From Pseudoglutamicibacter albus (GTDB lineage: Bacteria > Actinomycetota > Actinomycetes > Actinomycetales > Micrococcaceae), in contig NZ_JAKRCW010000001.1 in NCBI RefSeq assembly GCF_022346425.1, forward strand, positions 124,001 through 188,000: a DNA stretch of 64,000 nt, in the 5' to 3' direction. The position numbers and the translations under genes were made by a program. The notes below the pieces were generated by a model, which saw nothing but the letters and a program-made list of their open reading frames with translations, was not told the DNA's origin and searched no databases. Each line of letters begins with the position of its first letter. Within the stretch, counting starts at the first letter, position 1. Of the stretch, positions 17,613 to 26,193 are shown piece after piece.

Positions 17613-18725
17613 ATGCTGAAGTTACATACGCCATCGCATACAGCCGCGCCTGCAGCACACAGCGGATTGCCCCGGCTGTCCACGCTTTTGCTGGCCGCCA
17701 TGATCGCTTTCGCGCTCGTCGTTGTTGGGGTTCTCGCGGGTGGCCTCGGGCAGGTTCCTGCCGCGCACGCTGAGCCGTCCTCGGATGATCCAGCACTCGA
17801 GCAGACGGTGGAATCGGATGAACGCACCGTCACGGGCGAGGCCGCGGTTTTGGATGTGGGGCACGCTGATCTAGGGATGCGACGCGTGGATGGCAAGTGG
17901 GTTATGCAAGTGCGTGATGACCGGACTTCCCCTGCGGTGTGGCGCAACCTCGAAGACGTTGTGATCCAGGTGCATGACGCCGGTAAACAACAGATCCCGA
18001 AGAACGGCTACGAATTCACCGGCGCGAAAGGCGGGGATGAGGCCTGGGTTGTTCCTCAGGTGGAGATTTCCGGTGTGGTGTGGCTCGGCTGGAACACCCA
18101 GGACCCCGAGCTCATTAAACACGCAGACCGCGGCGTGACCATGAAGTTCAGCAAAGCAACCGGACCCGGGCAGATGACCCTGTTCCTGCAACCCGGTAAC
18201 TTCGGCGACCCGCAGCTACTGGTGGATAGCTCCAACCTCGCCGAACACAACAGCGTGTTCATCGAGAAGAACACGCACACGCACGCGAACTGGGTCTTCG
18301 CACGCCCCGGCCAGTACACGGTCCAGCTCACGATGACCGCCGAAGACAAGGACGGTAAGAAGGTCTCCGCCTCAGGTTCGCTCGTGTTCGCGGTAGGGGA
18401 CTCCACGAACACCGAAGAGGCGCTCGCCGCGGCCAAGGAAACCAACAGCGCCACTGGCAAGGATGCGGCGGGAGAGGCCGCCGGGCACGATGCGGCAGGC
18501 GACGATGCAGAGAACGATGGTGCGAACAACGGCTCCGGCGACAGCAAGGCGGCCGATGCCGCAGCCGATGCGGGCGAGACCAAGCCGGCAGGCGCGTCGT
18601 TGGCGTGGTGGCTTGCCGGTGGCGCCGCCGTCGTGATCGCGGCGGGCGTGGCTGTTGGTGTGGTGGTGCAACGCAAGCGCCGCGCAACCGAGGCGGAAGT
18701 GTGGGGTAGCGGTGCCGGTGAGTGA
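17613..18725 (+). CDS. Membrane-anchored surface protein with one choice-of-anchor M domain
   Basis: 370 aa. Signal peptide (LLLAAMIAFALVVVGVLAG, cleavage near AHA), one anchored-repeat domain (~residues 70-265: VLDVGHADLGMR, WVVPQVEISGVVWLGWNT, HTHANWVF), an acidic Ala/Asp/Gly spacer, then a TM helix (WWLAGGAAVVIAAGVAVGV) followed by QRKRR. It has no LPxTG/LAxTG, so membrane rather than wall anchoring is expected. AAGGA precedes ATG 17613. It lies between the binding protein and the ATPase, and the ATPase start overlaps its stop. Confidence 0.85.
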   Translation: MLKLHTPSHTAAPAAHSGLPRLSTLLLAAMIAFALVVVGVLAGGLGQVPAAHAEPSSDDPALEQTVESDERTVTGEAAVLDVGHADLGMRRVDGKWVMQVRDDRTSPAVWRNLEDVVIQVHDAGKQQIPKNGYEFTGAKGGDEAWVVPQVEISGVVWLGWNTQDPELIKHADRGVTMKFSKATGPGQMTLFLQPGNFGDPQLLVDSSNLAEHNSVFIEKNTHTHANWVFARPGQYTVQLTMTAEDKDGKKVSASGSLVFAVGDSTNTEEALAAAKETNSATGKDAAGEAAGHDAAGDDAENDGANNGSGDSKAADAAADAGETKPAGASLAWWLAGGAAVVIAAGVAVGVVVQRKRRATEAEVWGSGAGE

Positions 18726-19578
18726 GAATAACGGCATCGCGGTGCTTGAGGGCCGCGATGTGTGCGTGAATTTGGGGCAGCGGCCCGTGTTGGAGCACGC
18801 CTCGATCACCGCTTCCGCTGGTGAGATCCATGTTTTGCTTGGCCCGAATGGTGCGGGTAAAACCACGTTGATGCGTGCGTTGCAGGGGCTGGTTCCGTTA
18901 GCGGGCGGTTCGGTGAGTGTGGCTGGCCGTTTGGGTTATGTTCCGCAACGCCACGACATCGACTGGACGTTCCCTGTGACCGCAGCGGACGTGGTGCGGC
19001 TCGGTCTGGTGCGTTCGGTTTCCCGCTGGCGTCGCCTCAGTGTGGGGCATATGAAGCGGGTTGCGCACGCGTTGGAGCGGGTTTCGATGACGCACTTACG
19101 AAACCGTCCGATCTCGGAGATGTCTGGTGGGCAGCGGCAGCGGGTCATGATCGCTCGCGCGCTGGTTCTAGAGCCGAGCGTCTTGTTACTCGATGAGCCA
19201 TTCACGGGGCTAGATATGCCTACCCAGGAAGAACTGTCGGCCTTGTTCGTGGAGTTGGCGCGGCAGGGTGCGGCGATCGTGATGTCCACGCACGATCTCA
19301 GCCATGCCCTGACCATCGCCGACCGTGTCACGCTCTTGAACCGCACCGTGATCGCTAACGGCCCACCACACGCACTCGGCGATCCGGGGCTTTGGCAACG
19401 CACCTTCCAAGTCAGTGAAGCTTCGCCACTGCTCACCCAAGTCGGCGCCTTCACCGGCGCCGCCGCGGAGGCAGCAACCGCGCCGGAAGTAGCAACAGGA
19501 TCGGAGGCTGCCTTCACATCGGCCCCAGCCACCGCATCGGAGGCTGCAGTCATACAAGAAGGGGTGCGCTCATGCTGA
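18718..19578 (+). CDS. Anchored-repeat ABC transporter, ATP-binding subunit
   Basis: ABC ATPase of the cluster-9 (Zn/Mn) type. Walker A GPNGAGKTT, Q-loop YVPQRHDIDWTFP (the Asp-Trp-x-Phe form typical of metal importers), signature MSGGQRQR, Walker B VLLLDEPFTGLD and H-loop STHDLSH are all present. GTG 18718 overlaps the preceding stop by 8 bp; GTG 18712 is equally possible. The last ~40 residues are an Ala/Glu/Thr-rich tail outside the ABC fold. Operon partner of the permease, overlapping it by 7 bp. Confidence 0.9.
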   Translation: MSENNGIAVLEGRDVCVNLGQRPVLEHASITASAGEIHVLLGPNGAGKTTLMRALQGLVPLAGGSVSVAGRLGYVPQRHDIDWTFPVTAADVVRLGLVRSVSRWRRLSVGHMKRVAHALERVSMTHLRNRPISEMSGGQRQRVMIARALVLEPSVLLLDEPFTGLDMPTQEELSALFVELARQGAAIVMSTHDLSHALTIADRVTLLNRTVIANGPPHALGDPGLWQRTFQVSEASPLLTQVGAFTGAAAEAATAPEVATGSEAAFTSAPATASEAAVIQEGVRSC

Positions 19579-20495
19579 CGCCGTTGGATTTTCTACAGGA
19601 TCTGTTCAACCCGCAGCTCGCGTTTCTGCCGAAGGCGCTGGTGGTTGCGACGTTCTCGGCACTGGTGTGCGCGGTGGTGGGCACGCACGTGGTGTTGCGG
19701 GGGATGACGTTCATGGGGGACGCGATTTCGCATGCCGTGTTCCCGGGGCTTGCGGTGGCGTTTGTGTTGCAGGGTTCGCTGCTGTGGGGCGGGCTGATCG
19801 CTGGCGTGGTGACCGCGGTTCTGATCGCGGTGTTGAGCCAGAATGAGCGGCTGCGTTCGGATACGGTGATCGGTATTTTGATGGTCACGATGTTCGCGAT
19901 CGGCATTGTGGTGATGTCTCGCGCGCCCGGCTATTCGGGAAGCCTCAGCACGTTCTTGTTTGGTTCGTTGACCGGTATCCCGGATTCGGCGCTGGTGACC
20001 ACGGTGCTGGGGTCCATGCTGATCCTCGCTGTTTTGGCGGTGTTCCACCGTGATTTGGTGATGGTCGGGCTGGACCGCGGTTACGCTACGGCGATCGGGA
20101 TGCGGGTCATGGCGTTGGATATTGTGCTGGCGGTTGTGGTGACCTTCGCAGTGGTCATGAGTGTGCAGACGATCGGCAACATCCTGGTGATTGCGCTTCT
20201 GGTGACCCCGGCGGCGGCCGCGCGGATGGTGTGCGACAGGATGGTTCCGATGATGCTCACCGCCGCGTGCTTTGGTGTGCTGGGTGCGTTCGTGGGGATC
20301 TATGTTTCGTGGGCTGTTGACCTGCCGACGGGTGGCGCCGTAGTGCTGGTGTGCGCGGTGATTTTTGTGCTGGCGTGGCTTTTGGGACCGCGCCACGGTG
20401 TGCTCGCCCGGCAGCGCGGCGTACGCGAACGCGGTATGCGTGAACAGAACGGCCGGGGAAGCGTCCGCGCGGGTGCAGTGGCGACCGACGCCTAG
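19572..20495 (+). CDS. Anchored-repeat ABC transporter, permease subunit (ZnuB-like)
   Basis: 307-aa ABC-3 family permease with about eight hydrophobic helices; typical stretches are GTHVVLRGMTFMGDAISHAV near the N-terminus and MSVQTIGNILVIALLVTPAAAAR, as in ZnuB/MntB proteins. It imports a divalent metal using the ATPase and binding protein encoded just upstream. Last gene of the island. A short Arg-rich cytoplasmic tail follows the final helix. Confidence 0.9.
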   Translation: MLTPLDFLQDLFNPQLAFLPKALVVATFSALVCAVVGTHVVLRGMTFMGDAISHAVFPGLAVAFVLQGSLLWGGLIAGVVTAVLIAVLSQNERLRSDTVIGILMVTMFAIGIVVMSRAPGYSGSLSTFLFGSLTGIPDSALVTTVLGSMLILAVLAVFHRDLVMVGLDRGYATAIGMRVMALDIVLAVVVTFAVVMSVQTIGNILVIALLVTPAAAARMVCDRMVPMMLTAACFGVLGAFVGIYVSWAVDLPTGGAVVLVCAVIFVLAWLLGPRHGVLARQRGVRERGMREQNGRGSVRAGAVATDA

Positions 20496-20592
20496 ATTTA
20501 TCTCGTGCGCTTATCAATTCACTCCAAATATATATTTCAGTTCCTATTGATTGCTCCTTATTCTTAAAGAAGAGTTATCAAAGGAGGTGGCT

Positions 20593-21537
20593 GTGGAAAT
20601 CAAAGCGTTGAGGTACTTCACGGCAGTGGCTGAAACCCTCCACTTCGGCGAGGCCGCGATGCGGTTGCATATCGCTCAGCCCGTACTTTCGCAGACGATC
20701 GCCCGGCTAGAAAAAGAACTCGGCACAACGCTGCTGAACCGTACTACCCGCAAGGTTGAACTCACGGACGCTGGCGCTTATCTGAACCGGGAGGCCCGCC
20801 GCGTTCTGGCCGATGTGGATTCGATGTTCGCTGGTGTGCGCAACATCGCCGGCGGCTCGGCAGGCATCATCCGCATCGGGTTCACCGGAACCACGGGTTT
20901 CGCACAACTGGCCCGCATCAAACAAGCCGTGGGTGAAGCCCTACCGAACATCACGCTGGAAGTGCACACTGACCTGCTCACTCCGGCCCAGCTTGAACGG
21001 ATCCGCAACGGCCAACTGGACATGGGGATTCTGCGTGGCCACACATCGGACCCTGAGCTGGAAACCTATCCGTTAGGAACCGAGAAGCTCGTGGCAGCGA
21101 TGCCGGAAGGGCACCGGCTCGCATCCGTAGAAGGCGAGCTCGCTCTCAAAGAGTTCGAGGAAGAGCACTTCATCGCTTTCGGCGACCCGCGCTCCAACGT
21201 CAACGCCCGTGCGGCAGCAAGCTGCCATGCCGCGGGATTCACCCCGCACATCGCGCACACCGCCCCAGGCACGGCAGGGCTACTCGCGTTGGTTGCCGCG
21301 GGAGCTGGGGTCGCGTTCATCCCCGAATCCGTGCAAGCCCTACGTCCGCAGGGTGTGGTGTTCAAGTCCGTGCCGGAAACCCTGCCGACTGACCTCGCGC
21401 TCGTGACCCGCGCCGGAACATCCAGCCCCGTAGTGAAGCACGTCATCGAAGCGCTCGTGGACAACGACGTCGTCAGCGCCGACGCAGACAATCCAGACCG
21501 ACTCAACAACAAACAAATACCCGTAACGCAGGCTTAG
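20593..21537 (+). CDS. LysR-type transcriptional regulator
   Basis: N-terminal winged HTH (IKALRYFTAVAETLHFGEAA, RLHIAQPVLSQTIARLEKEL) and a co-inducer-binding domain of two alpha/beta lobes; 314 aa from GTG 20593. The site AAAGGAGGTG just upstream decides this start over the longer frame from 20551. The preceding 97 bp are AT-rich, with a 12-bp palindrome AAATATATATTT at 20526-20537. The CoA-transferase genes follow 26 bp downstream in the same direction, so it may control them, although LysR genes more often diverge from their targets. Confidence 0.88.
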   Translation: MEIKALRYFTAVAETLHFGEAAMRLHIAQPVLSQTIARLEKELGTTLLNRTTRKVELTDAGAYLNREARRVLADVDSMFAGVRNIAGGSAGIIRIGFTGTTGFAQLARIKQAVGEALPNITLEVHTDLLTPAQLERIRNGQLDMGILRGHTSDPELETYPLGTEKLVAAMPEGHRLASVEGELALKEFEEEHFIAFGDPRSNVNARAAASCHAAGFTPHIAHTAPGTAGLLALVAAGAGVAFIPESVQALRPQGVVFKSVPETLPTDLALVTRAGTSSPVVKHVIEALVDNDVVSADADNPDRLNNKQIPVTQA

Positions 21538-21563
21538 GTAGGACTCACTGAAGGGAGATCGAT

Positions 21564-22256
21564 GTGGCACAGACACGGTTCCATGAATCCGCGCTCGCCG
21601 CAGTAGAAGGCATCAAGGACGGCTCGACTGTACTGATTGGCGGTTTCGGTATGGCGGGGATGCCCGTCACGCTGATTGACGCGCTGATTCAGCAGGGGGC
21701 GAGCGACCTCACGGTCGTATCGAACAACGCTGGTAACGGTTATACGGGACTCGCGGCGCTGCTGCAGGCGGGACGCGTACGGAAGATGGTGTGCTCGTTT
21801 CCACGCCAATCCGATTCCTACGTGTTCGATGAGCTCTACCGCGCGGGCAAGATCGAGCTTGAGGTGGTGCCGCAGGGCAACCTCGCCGAGCGTATGCGTG
21901 CCGCTGGTGCCGGCATCGGCGCTTTCTTCTGCCCAACCAGCTACGGAACCCCGCTCGCAGAAGGTAAGGAAACCCGCGAGATTGACGGCCGTAACTATGT
22001 GCTGGAGTACCCGATCAAGGGCGATGTGGCGCTGATTCACGCGGAGACCGCGGACAAGATGGGCAACCTCGTGTACCGGAAGACGGCCCGGAACTTCGCG
22101 CCAGTCATGGCGACCGCCTCGACCCGCACGATCGTTGAGGTCAACAACGTGGTTGAGGTGGGCGAGCTGGACCCAGAGAACATTGTGACCCCGAAGATTT
22201 ACACCGACGACGTCCTCGACTTGTCGGCCCTGCCAAAGGAGGAGACCGCAGCATGA
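21564..22256 (+). CDS. pcaI: 3-oxoacid / 3-oxoadipate CoA-transferase subunit A
   Basis: Class I CoA-transferase alpha subunit, 230 aa, with the start-region glycine loop LIGGFGMAGMP and the conserved GNLAERMRAAGAGIGAFF block. With subunit B it moves CoA from succinyl-CoA to 3-oxoadipate (beta-ketoadipate pathway) or acetoacetate. Sequence alone does not separate PcaIJ from ScoAB; the presence of an aromatic cluster elsewhere in the window favours the first. GTG start with AAGGGAGAT before it. Confidence 0.82.
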   Translation: MAQTRFHESALAAVEGIKDGSTVLIGGFGMAGMPVTLIDALIQQGASDLTVVSNNAGNGYTGLAALLQAGRVRKMVCSFPRQSDSYVFDELYRAGKIELEVVPQGNLAERMRAAGAGIGAFFCPTSYGTPLAEGKETREIDGRNYVLEYPIKGDVALIHAETADKMGNLVYRKTARNFAPVMATASTRTIVEVNNVVEVGELDPENIVTPKIYTDDVLDLSALPKEETAA

Positions 22257-22993
22257 GCCAGGACAACGTGAAGAATCAAGCCGTAGGCGCCACTGACGCT
22301 GTAGGCGCTGACGTGGCGGGCGCTGACGTGGCGCGCGGCACGGTTGAGCACACGGACCGCGGCCCACTGGAGAAGACCGAGATGGCGCAGATGGTGGCGC
22401 GGGACATCCCGGATCACTCGTTCGTGAACTTGGGTATTGGGCAGCCGACGCTGGTCGCTGACTACCTGGATGCTGATTCCGGCGTGACGCTGCACACCGA
22501 GAACGGGATGCTCGGCATGGGCCCAGCCGCTAAGGAGGATGAGGTTGATGAGGAGCTCATCAACGCCGGCAAGATTCCAGTGACCGAGTTGCCGGGGGCG
22601 AGCTTCTTTCATCACGCGGATTCGTTCGCGATGATGCGCGGCGGCCACCTGGACGTGTGTGTTTTGGGTGCGTTCCAGGTTTCCGGTGGCGGCGACTTGG
22701 CGAATTGGTCCACGGGCGCCCCGGACGCGATCCCGGCGGTGGGCGGCGCGATGGACTTGGCGATCGGCGCGAAGGACGTGCTGGTCATGATGACGCTGTT
22801 CACCAAGGACGGCAAACCGAAGCTGGTTCCGGAATGCACCTACCCGTTGACCGGTACGGGCTGTGTTTCCCGCGTTTACACGGATCGCGCGATCTTCGAC
22901 CTGACCGACGACGGCGTGGTTGTTCTGGAGACGTTCGGGATGAGCTTCGACGAACTTCAGGAAGCCCTCGACATCGAACTCAAGCGCGCATAG
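22253..22993 (+). CDS. pcaJ: 3-oxoacid / 3-oxoadipate CoA-transferase subunit B
   Basis: Beta subunit, 246 aa, overlapping subunit A by ATGA. The catalytic Glu is in TENGMLGMGP; GGHLDVCVLGAFQVS and AVDLAIGAKD-like blocks follow. The first ~38 residues (Ala/Val/Gly/Asp repeats such as GADVAGADVARG) precede the family core, which begins at EMAQMVARDIPD. A strong terminator follows. Confidence 0.85.
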   Translation: MSQDNVKNQAVGATDAVGADVAGADVARGTVEHTDRGPLEKTEMAQMVARDIPDHSFVNLGIGQPTLVADYLDADSGVTLHTENGMLGMGPAAKEDEVDEELINAGKIPVTELPGASFFHHADSFAMMRGGHLDVCVLGAFQVSGGGDLANWSTGAPDAIPAVGGAMDLAIGAKDVLVMMTLFTKDGKPKLVPECTYPLTGTGCVSRVYTDRAIFDLTDDGVVVLETFGMSFDELQEALDIELKRA

Positions 22994-23013
22994 TTAGCGC
23001 TCGATTAGTTAGC
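22991..23013. repeat. Duplicated stop segment TAGTTAGC
   Basis: TAGTTAGC at 22991-22998 (containing the pcaJ stop) is repeated exactly at 23006-23013, a 15-bp period keeping frame. Confidence 0.6.
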
Positions 23014-23027
23014 CCGAGAGGCGGCGA

Positions 23028-23067
23028 CGGGGCCGGCTTGGTTGCGTACCAGGCCGGCCCCGTTGTT
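23028..23067 (+). terminator. Rho-independent-like terminator after pcaJ
   Basis: 10-bp GC stem 23028-23037 with 23053-23062 (CGGGGCCGGC/GCCGGCCCCG), an inner TGGT/ACCA extension in the loop, then GTTGTTGTTGG. Confidence 0.8.
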
Positions 23068-23199
23068 GTTGGTATAGGATTCAGGATGTTGTGTTGTAGG
23101 TCACATTGTGGTCGCGCTGTTGAGGGGCTGCGGTGATGAGGGCTGTGTTGTTGAGGGGCTGCGCTGTTATCTGGGTCCCATTGCCAGAAATGAGTTGTC

Positions 23200-24492
23200 A
23201 TGGGTGTGGTTAATCGCCGGTTGCGGTTGGCGAAAGCCTCGAACGCTACTGACGCGTTTTTCGTGCAGGCGTTCGGGCCGTGGATTGAGATTGTCGCGGT
23301 TGCCCTCCTCGCCGCGAGCGCGTGGCAGATGGGTCTACTGAACGCGCTGACCATGGTGGCGTTCATGATTCTGGGCATCCCCATCGGCGTTTTTGTTGAC
23401 CGTTTCGAGGCAGTCCGGGTTTTGAAGCTTGCACTCGTGGCGAAGGTTGCGCTCGCCGCAGTGCTTGTTGCGGTGGCGGCGAGTGGGCACCTGAGCATCC
23501 CCTTTCTACTCGTGTTCGCGACCGTCATGGGTATTGTGACGGTCGCGACGGAGACCGCGCAGGTGTCCACGGTCCCTGCTCTTGTGGATCATGACGGACA
23601 GATCAGCCGGACTGTAGCGAACATCGCCACGTGGGACCGGATCGCTTCACTTGTTGCGCCGGTCGCTGTCGCTTATGGCGTCACGAGGTTGGGCGCTAAC
23701 TGGACGCTGCTGGCGGCCGTCGGTTTCGCGGTGCTCGCGATGATTCTCGCGCTCCTGATTACGAAGCCAGCCGCAACGCAGGCTGCGCCGGAAGAGTCGG
23801 ACGCATCGGACGCGGACGTAGAGGCCGGCGTCGACGCCGAGCCAGCCGCCGCGCAGGCACCTGCGAAGCAGACGTTTTGGGAACAGGTCAAGGATGGCTG
23901 GGCGGTTTTGGTCGCTGACCGTCAGTTGGCGGGTATGACGTGGCTTTCGGCGTTCACTAACGCCGGCTTGTCGATGGGTGCCGCGGTCGAATCGATTCTG
24001 GTCATTCAAACTTTGGATTTGGGTGTCGAGTGTTACGGCATTCTTGGTTCCTTGGCGGCTGTTTCGGGGGTTGCGGCGTCGTTCGTCTCGGGCCGTATTG
24101 CTGATGCAGTTCCGGTCAGGAAACTGTACGTGTGGGGCGGTATGGGGCAGTGTGTTGCCGCGTCCTTGCCGCTGTTCGCGTTCGCGGCGCCGCAAGCGGC
24201 CGTCGTGTTGCTGATTATTCACACGATGGCGTGGGGCCTCATCTTGACCATCACGAACGTGGCCTCGCAAATTTATGCCGCGACCACCGTCGAACAGCGC
24301 CTGCTTGGCCGGATTTCTGCGTTCCGCCGCACACTCACGAGGGGGTTGGTTCCGCTGGGCAGTATTCTCGGCGGTGTGCTGGGCACGGTTGCCGGACTAT
24401 GGTTACCGCTGCTTTTGTGGCCGGTTTTCACGCTGTTCGGTGTGCTGATCTACATGACGCTGGATCGCCGCCGCGGCCCGGACACAGCCTAG
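23200..24492 (+). CDS. MFS transporter, drug/solute efflux-like
   Basis: 430 aa with two sets of about six TM helices separated by a hydrophilic Ala/Glu/Asp loop (~residues 185-225). GIPIGVFVDRFEAVRVL is the MFS loop 2-3 motif; similar FVSGRIADAVPVRKL occurs in the second half. Resembles MFS_3-type exporters of the actinobacteria. No substrate clue in the sequence; monocistronic. Confidence 0.8.
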   Translation: MGVVNRRLRLAKASNATDAFFVQAFGPWIEIVAVALLAASAWQMGLLNALTMVAFMILGIPIGVFVDRFEAVRVLKLALVAKVALAAVLVAVAASGHLSIPFLLVFATVMGIVTVATETAQVSTVPALVDHDGQISRTVANIATWDRIASLVAPVAVAYGVTRLGANWTLLAAVGFAVLAMILALLITKPAATQAAPEESDASDADVEAGVDAEPAAAQAPAKQTFWEQVKDGWAVLVADRQLAGMTWLSAFTNAGLSMGAAVESILVIQTLDLGVECYGILGSLAAVSGVAASFVSGRIADAVPVRKLYVWGGMGQCVAASLPLFAFAAPQAAVVLLIIHTMAWGLILTITNVASQIYAATTVEQRLLGRISAFRRTLTRGLVPLGSILGGVLGTVAGLWLPLLLWPVFTLFGVLIYMTLDRRRGPDTA

Positions 24493-24506
24493 AGAGGCGA
24501 CTAGGC

Positions 24507-26138
24507 TCAGGCGGCGGTGAAGACTTTCTTTCCGGCGAACCACGTGCTGACCGGCTGAATCGTGATGATGTCCTCGACCGGGCAGGTGAGCGGATCGGTT
24601 TCTAGGATCACAAAGTCCGCCGCCTTACCTTCAGTGATGGAGCCGGTCTGTTCACCGAGGCCCATCGCGCGGGCGGAGTTGATCGTGTAGGTAGCCAGCG
24701 CTTCCTCACGGGTGAGTGCTTGTTCCGGCCACAGCTCGCCCGGGAATTCCCCGGAAGGGTCTTTGCGGGTCACGAGCCCATAGATCGCTTCCCACGGATT
24801 CGGTGAAACGGACACAGGCCAGTCGGAACCGGCCGCGATCAGCGCCCCAGCCTCCGTCAAGGCACGGTTCGGGTGTGCCTTGCTTCCGCGTTCTTCACCC
24901 AGGACAGACTTGATCGCTTCGATGATCACGCCAGGGAACCACAGCGACGGCGAAATATCCGCCGCAACATTCAGTTCAGCGAAGCGCGGGATGTCTTCTT
25001 CGGTGATGAACTGGCCGTGCGCAACCTGGTAGAGCACGTCGTCGTAGCCAGCTTCGCGGACCTTCTGCACCGCATCCAGGACGGAACGCACCGAGGCATC
25101 GCCCGTGCAGTGGATCTTCGCGGAGATCCCGCGTTCAGCGGTACGCAGCAGCCACGTCTCAAGCTCCTCATACGGCATGGTCATGTGGCCGTGAGTGCAC
25201 GCGTGCCCGTCCGTGGGAAGGTACGGTTCAACGAACGCCGCCGTCAAAGCCGGCGGGACGCCGTCGAGGAAAATCTTGATGAAATCAGGTTTATGGTGCT
25301 CGCTACGGGTGTGCTCCATCCCGAAAATGACGTCTTCCCCGACCGGCTGATAACCGAAAATGAACTCCTCAACCGGGGTGCTGGAAACAACCCACGAGTT
25401 CAACTCGCCAGCATCATCCAACGCCTTGACGGCCTCCATGATCTGCAGTGAGGCGGCGGCATCCTGGAAACCCGTGATGCCGTACGCGTTGAGCATCTCA
25501 ACCGCTTTGGCCGTGGACGCCTTGAGAGCCTCCGCCGACTCCGGCTGATCCGCCGCCTTAGCCAACTCCACTAGAACGCCCGCGGATTCGATGAGCCAAC
25601 CCGTCGCGTTGCCGGCGCCATCGCGGGAGATGACCCCGCCGTCGGGGTTAGGGGTGTCCGCGCTGATCCCTGCCTTCTGCATCGCCAGCGAGTTAGCCCA
25701 CCGGTTATGAAGCGAATCATCCGTGAGCAGCACAGGGTGGTCGCCCGAGGCCTCATCGAGTGCGGCTAGGGCTTCGGCGGTGTCGATGGTGCCGATGAGG
25801 CCAGAACCAGCGGAGCCGCCGTAGATCCACTCACCTGCAGGGATAGCGGACGCGCGGGAGCGTACCGCAGCGAGGATTTCTTCCAGGTTGGCGGTGGGCG
25901 GGAACGTGAGGTCGGTGAGCTCGCGGCGGCCACCATGATTGTGGTGGTTATGTACGTCGATGATGCCCGGCAGGACCGTGTAACCCGTCAGATTGACGGA
26001 TTCCGCGCCCTGTTCTAGTAGCGCGCGGGCGGCGTCACCCACAGCGACGATGTGGCCGGTGTCCACCGCGAAGGCATCCGTTTCCGGGGCGGCGGCGTCC
26101 ATAGTGTGAACCGTGGCGGAATGAAAAACAGTCGTCAT
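24507..26138 (-). CDS. Amidohydrolase family protein (YtcJ-like)
   Basis: 543 aa from ATG 26138, with GGAGG five bases before it. Metal-dependent amidohydrolase of the long YtcJ type: strand-one metal ligands in DVHNHHNHGG, a further His in IHCTGDASV and VAHGQFITEED, and the late catalytic Asp in AAGSDWPVSV. The start MTTVFHSATVHTMD and the end SITEGKAADFVILETDPL form the usual flanking beta-sandwich. Cytoplasmic hydrolase of an unknown amide or cyclic substrate. Confidence 0.87.
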   Translation of the reverse strand: MTTVFHSATVHTMDAAAPETDAFAVDTGHIVAVGDAARALLEQGAESVNLTGYTVLPGIIDVHNHHNHGGRRELTDLTFPPTANLEEILAAVRSRASAIPAGEWIYGGSAGSGLIGTIDTAEALAALDEASGDHPVLLTDDSLHNRWANSLAMQKAGISADTPNPDGGVISRDGAGNATGWLIESAGVLVELAKAADQPESAEALKASTAKAVEMLNAYGITGFQDAAASLQIMEAVKALDDAGELNSWVVSSTPVEEFIFGYQPVGEDVIFGMEHTRSEHHKPDFIKIFLDGVPPALTAAFVEPYLPTDGHACTHGHMTMPYEELETWLLRTAERGISAKIHCTGDASVRSVLDAVQKVREAGYDDVLYQVAHGQFITEEDIPRFAELNVAADISPSLWFPGVIIEAIKSVLGEERGSKAHPNRALTEAGALIAAGSDWPVSVSPNPWEAIYGLVTRKDPSGEFPGELWPEQALTREEALATYTINSARAMGLGEQTGSITEGKAADFVILETDPLTCPVEDIITIQPVSTWFAGKKVFTAA

Positions 26139-26193
26139 CGAAACCTCCAAAGCATCTTCGGGTGGGGCGCGGGAATTTGCGGATGGGGCAGAG

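Noticed and set aside
20593-22993. LysR as a PcaQ-type activator of pcaIJ
   Set aside because: Same-direction placement and no identifiable LysR box upstream of pcaI; possible but unsupported.
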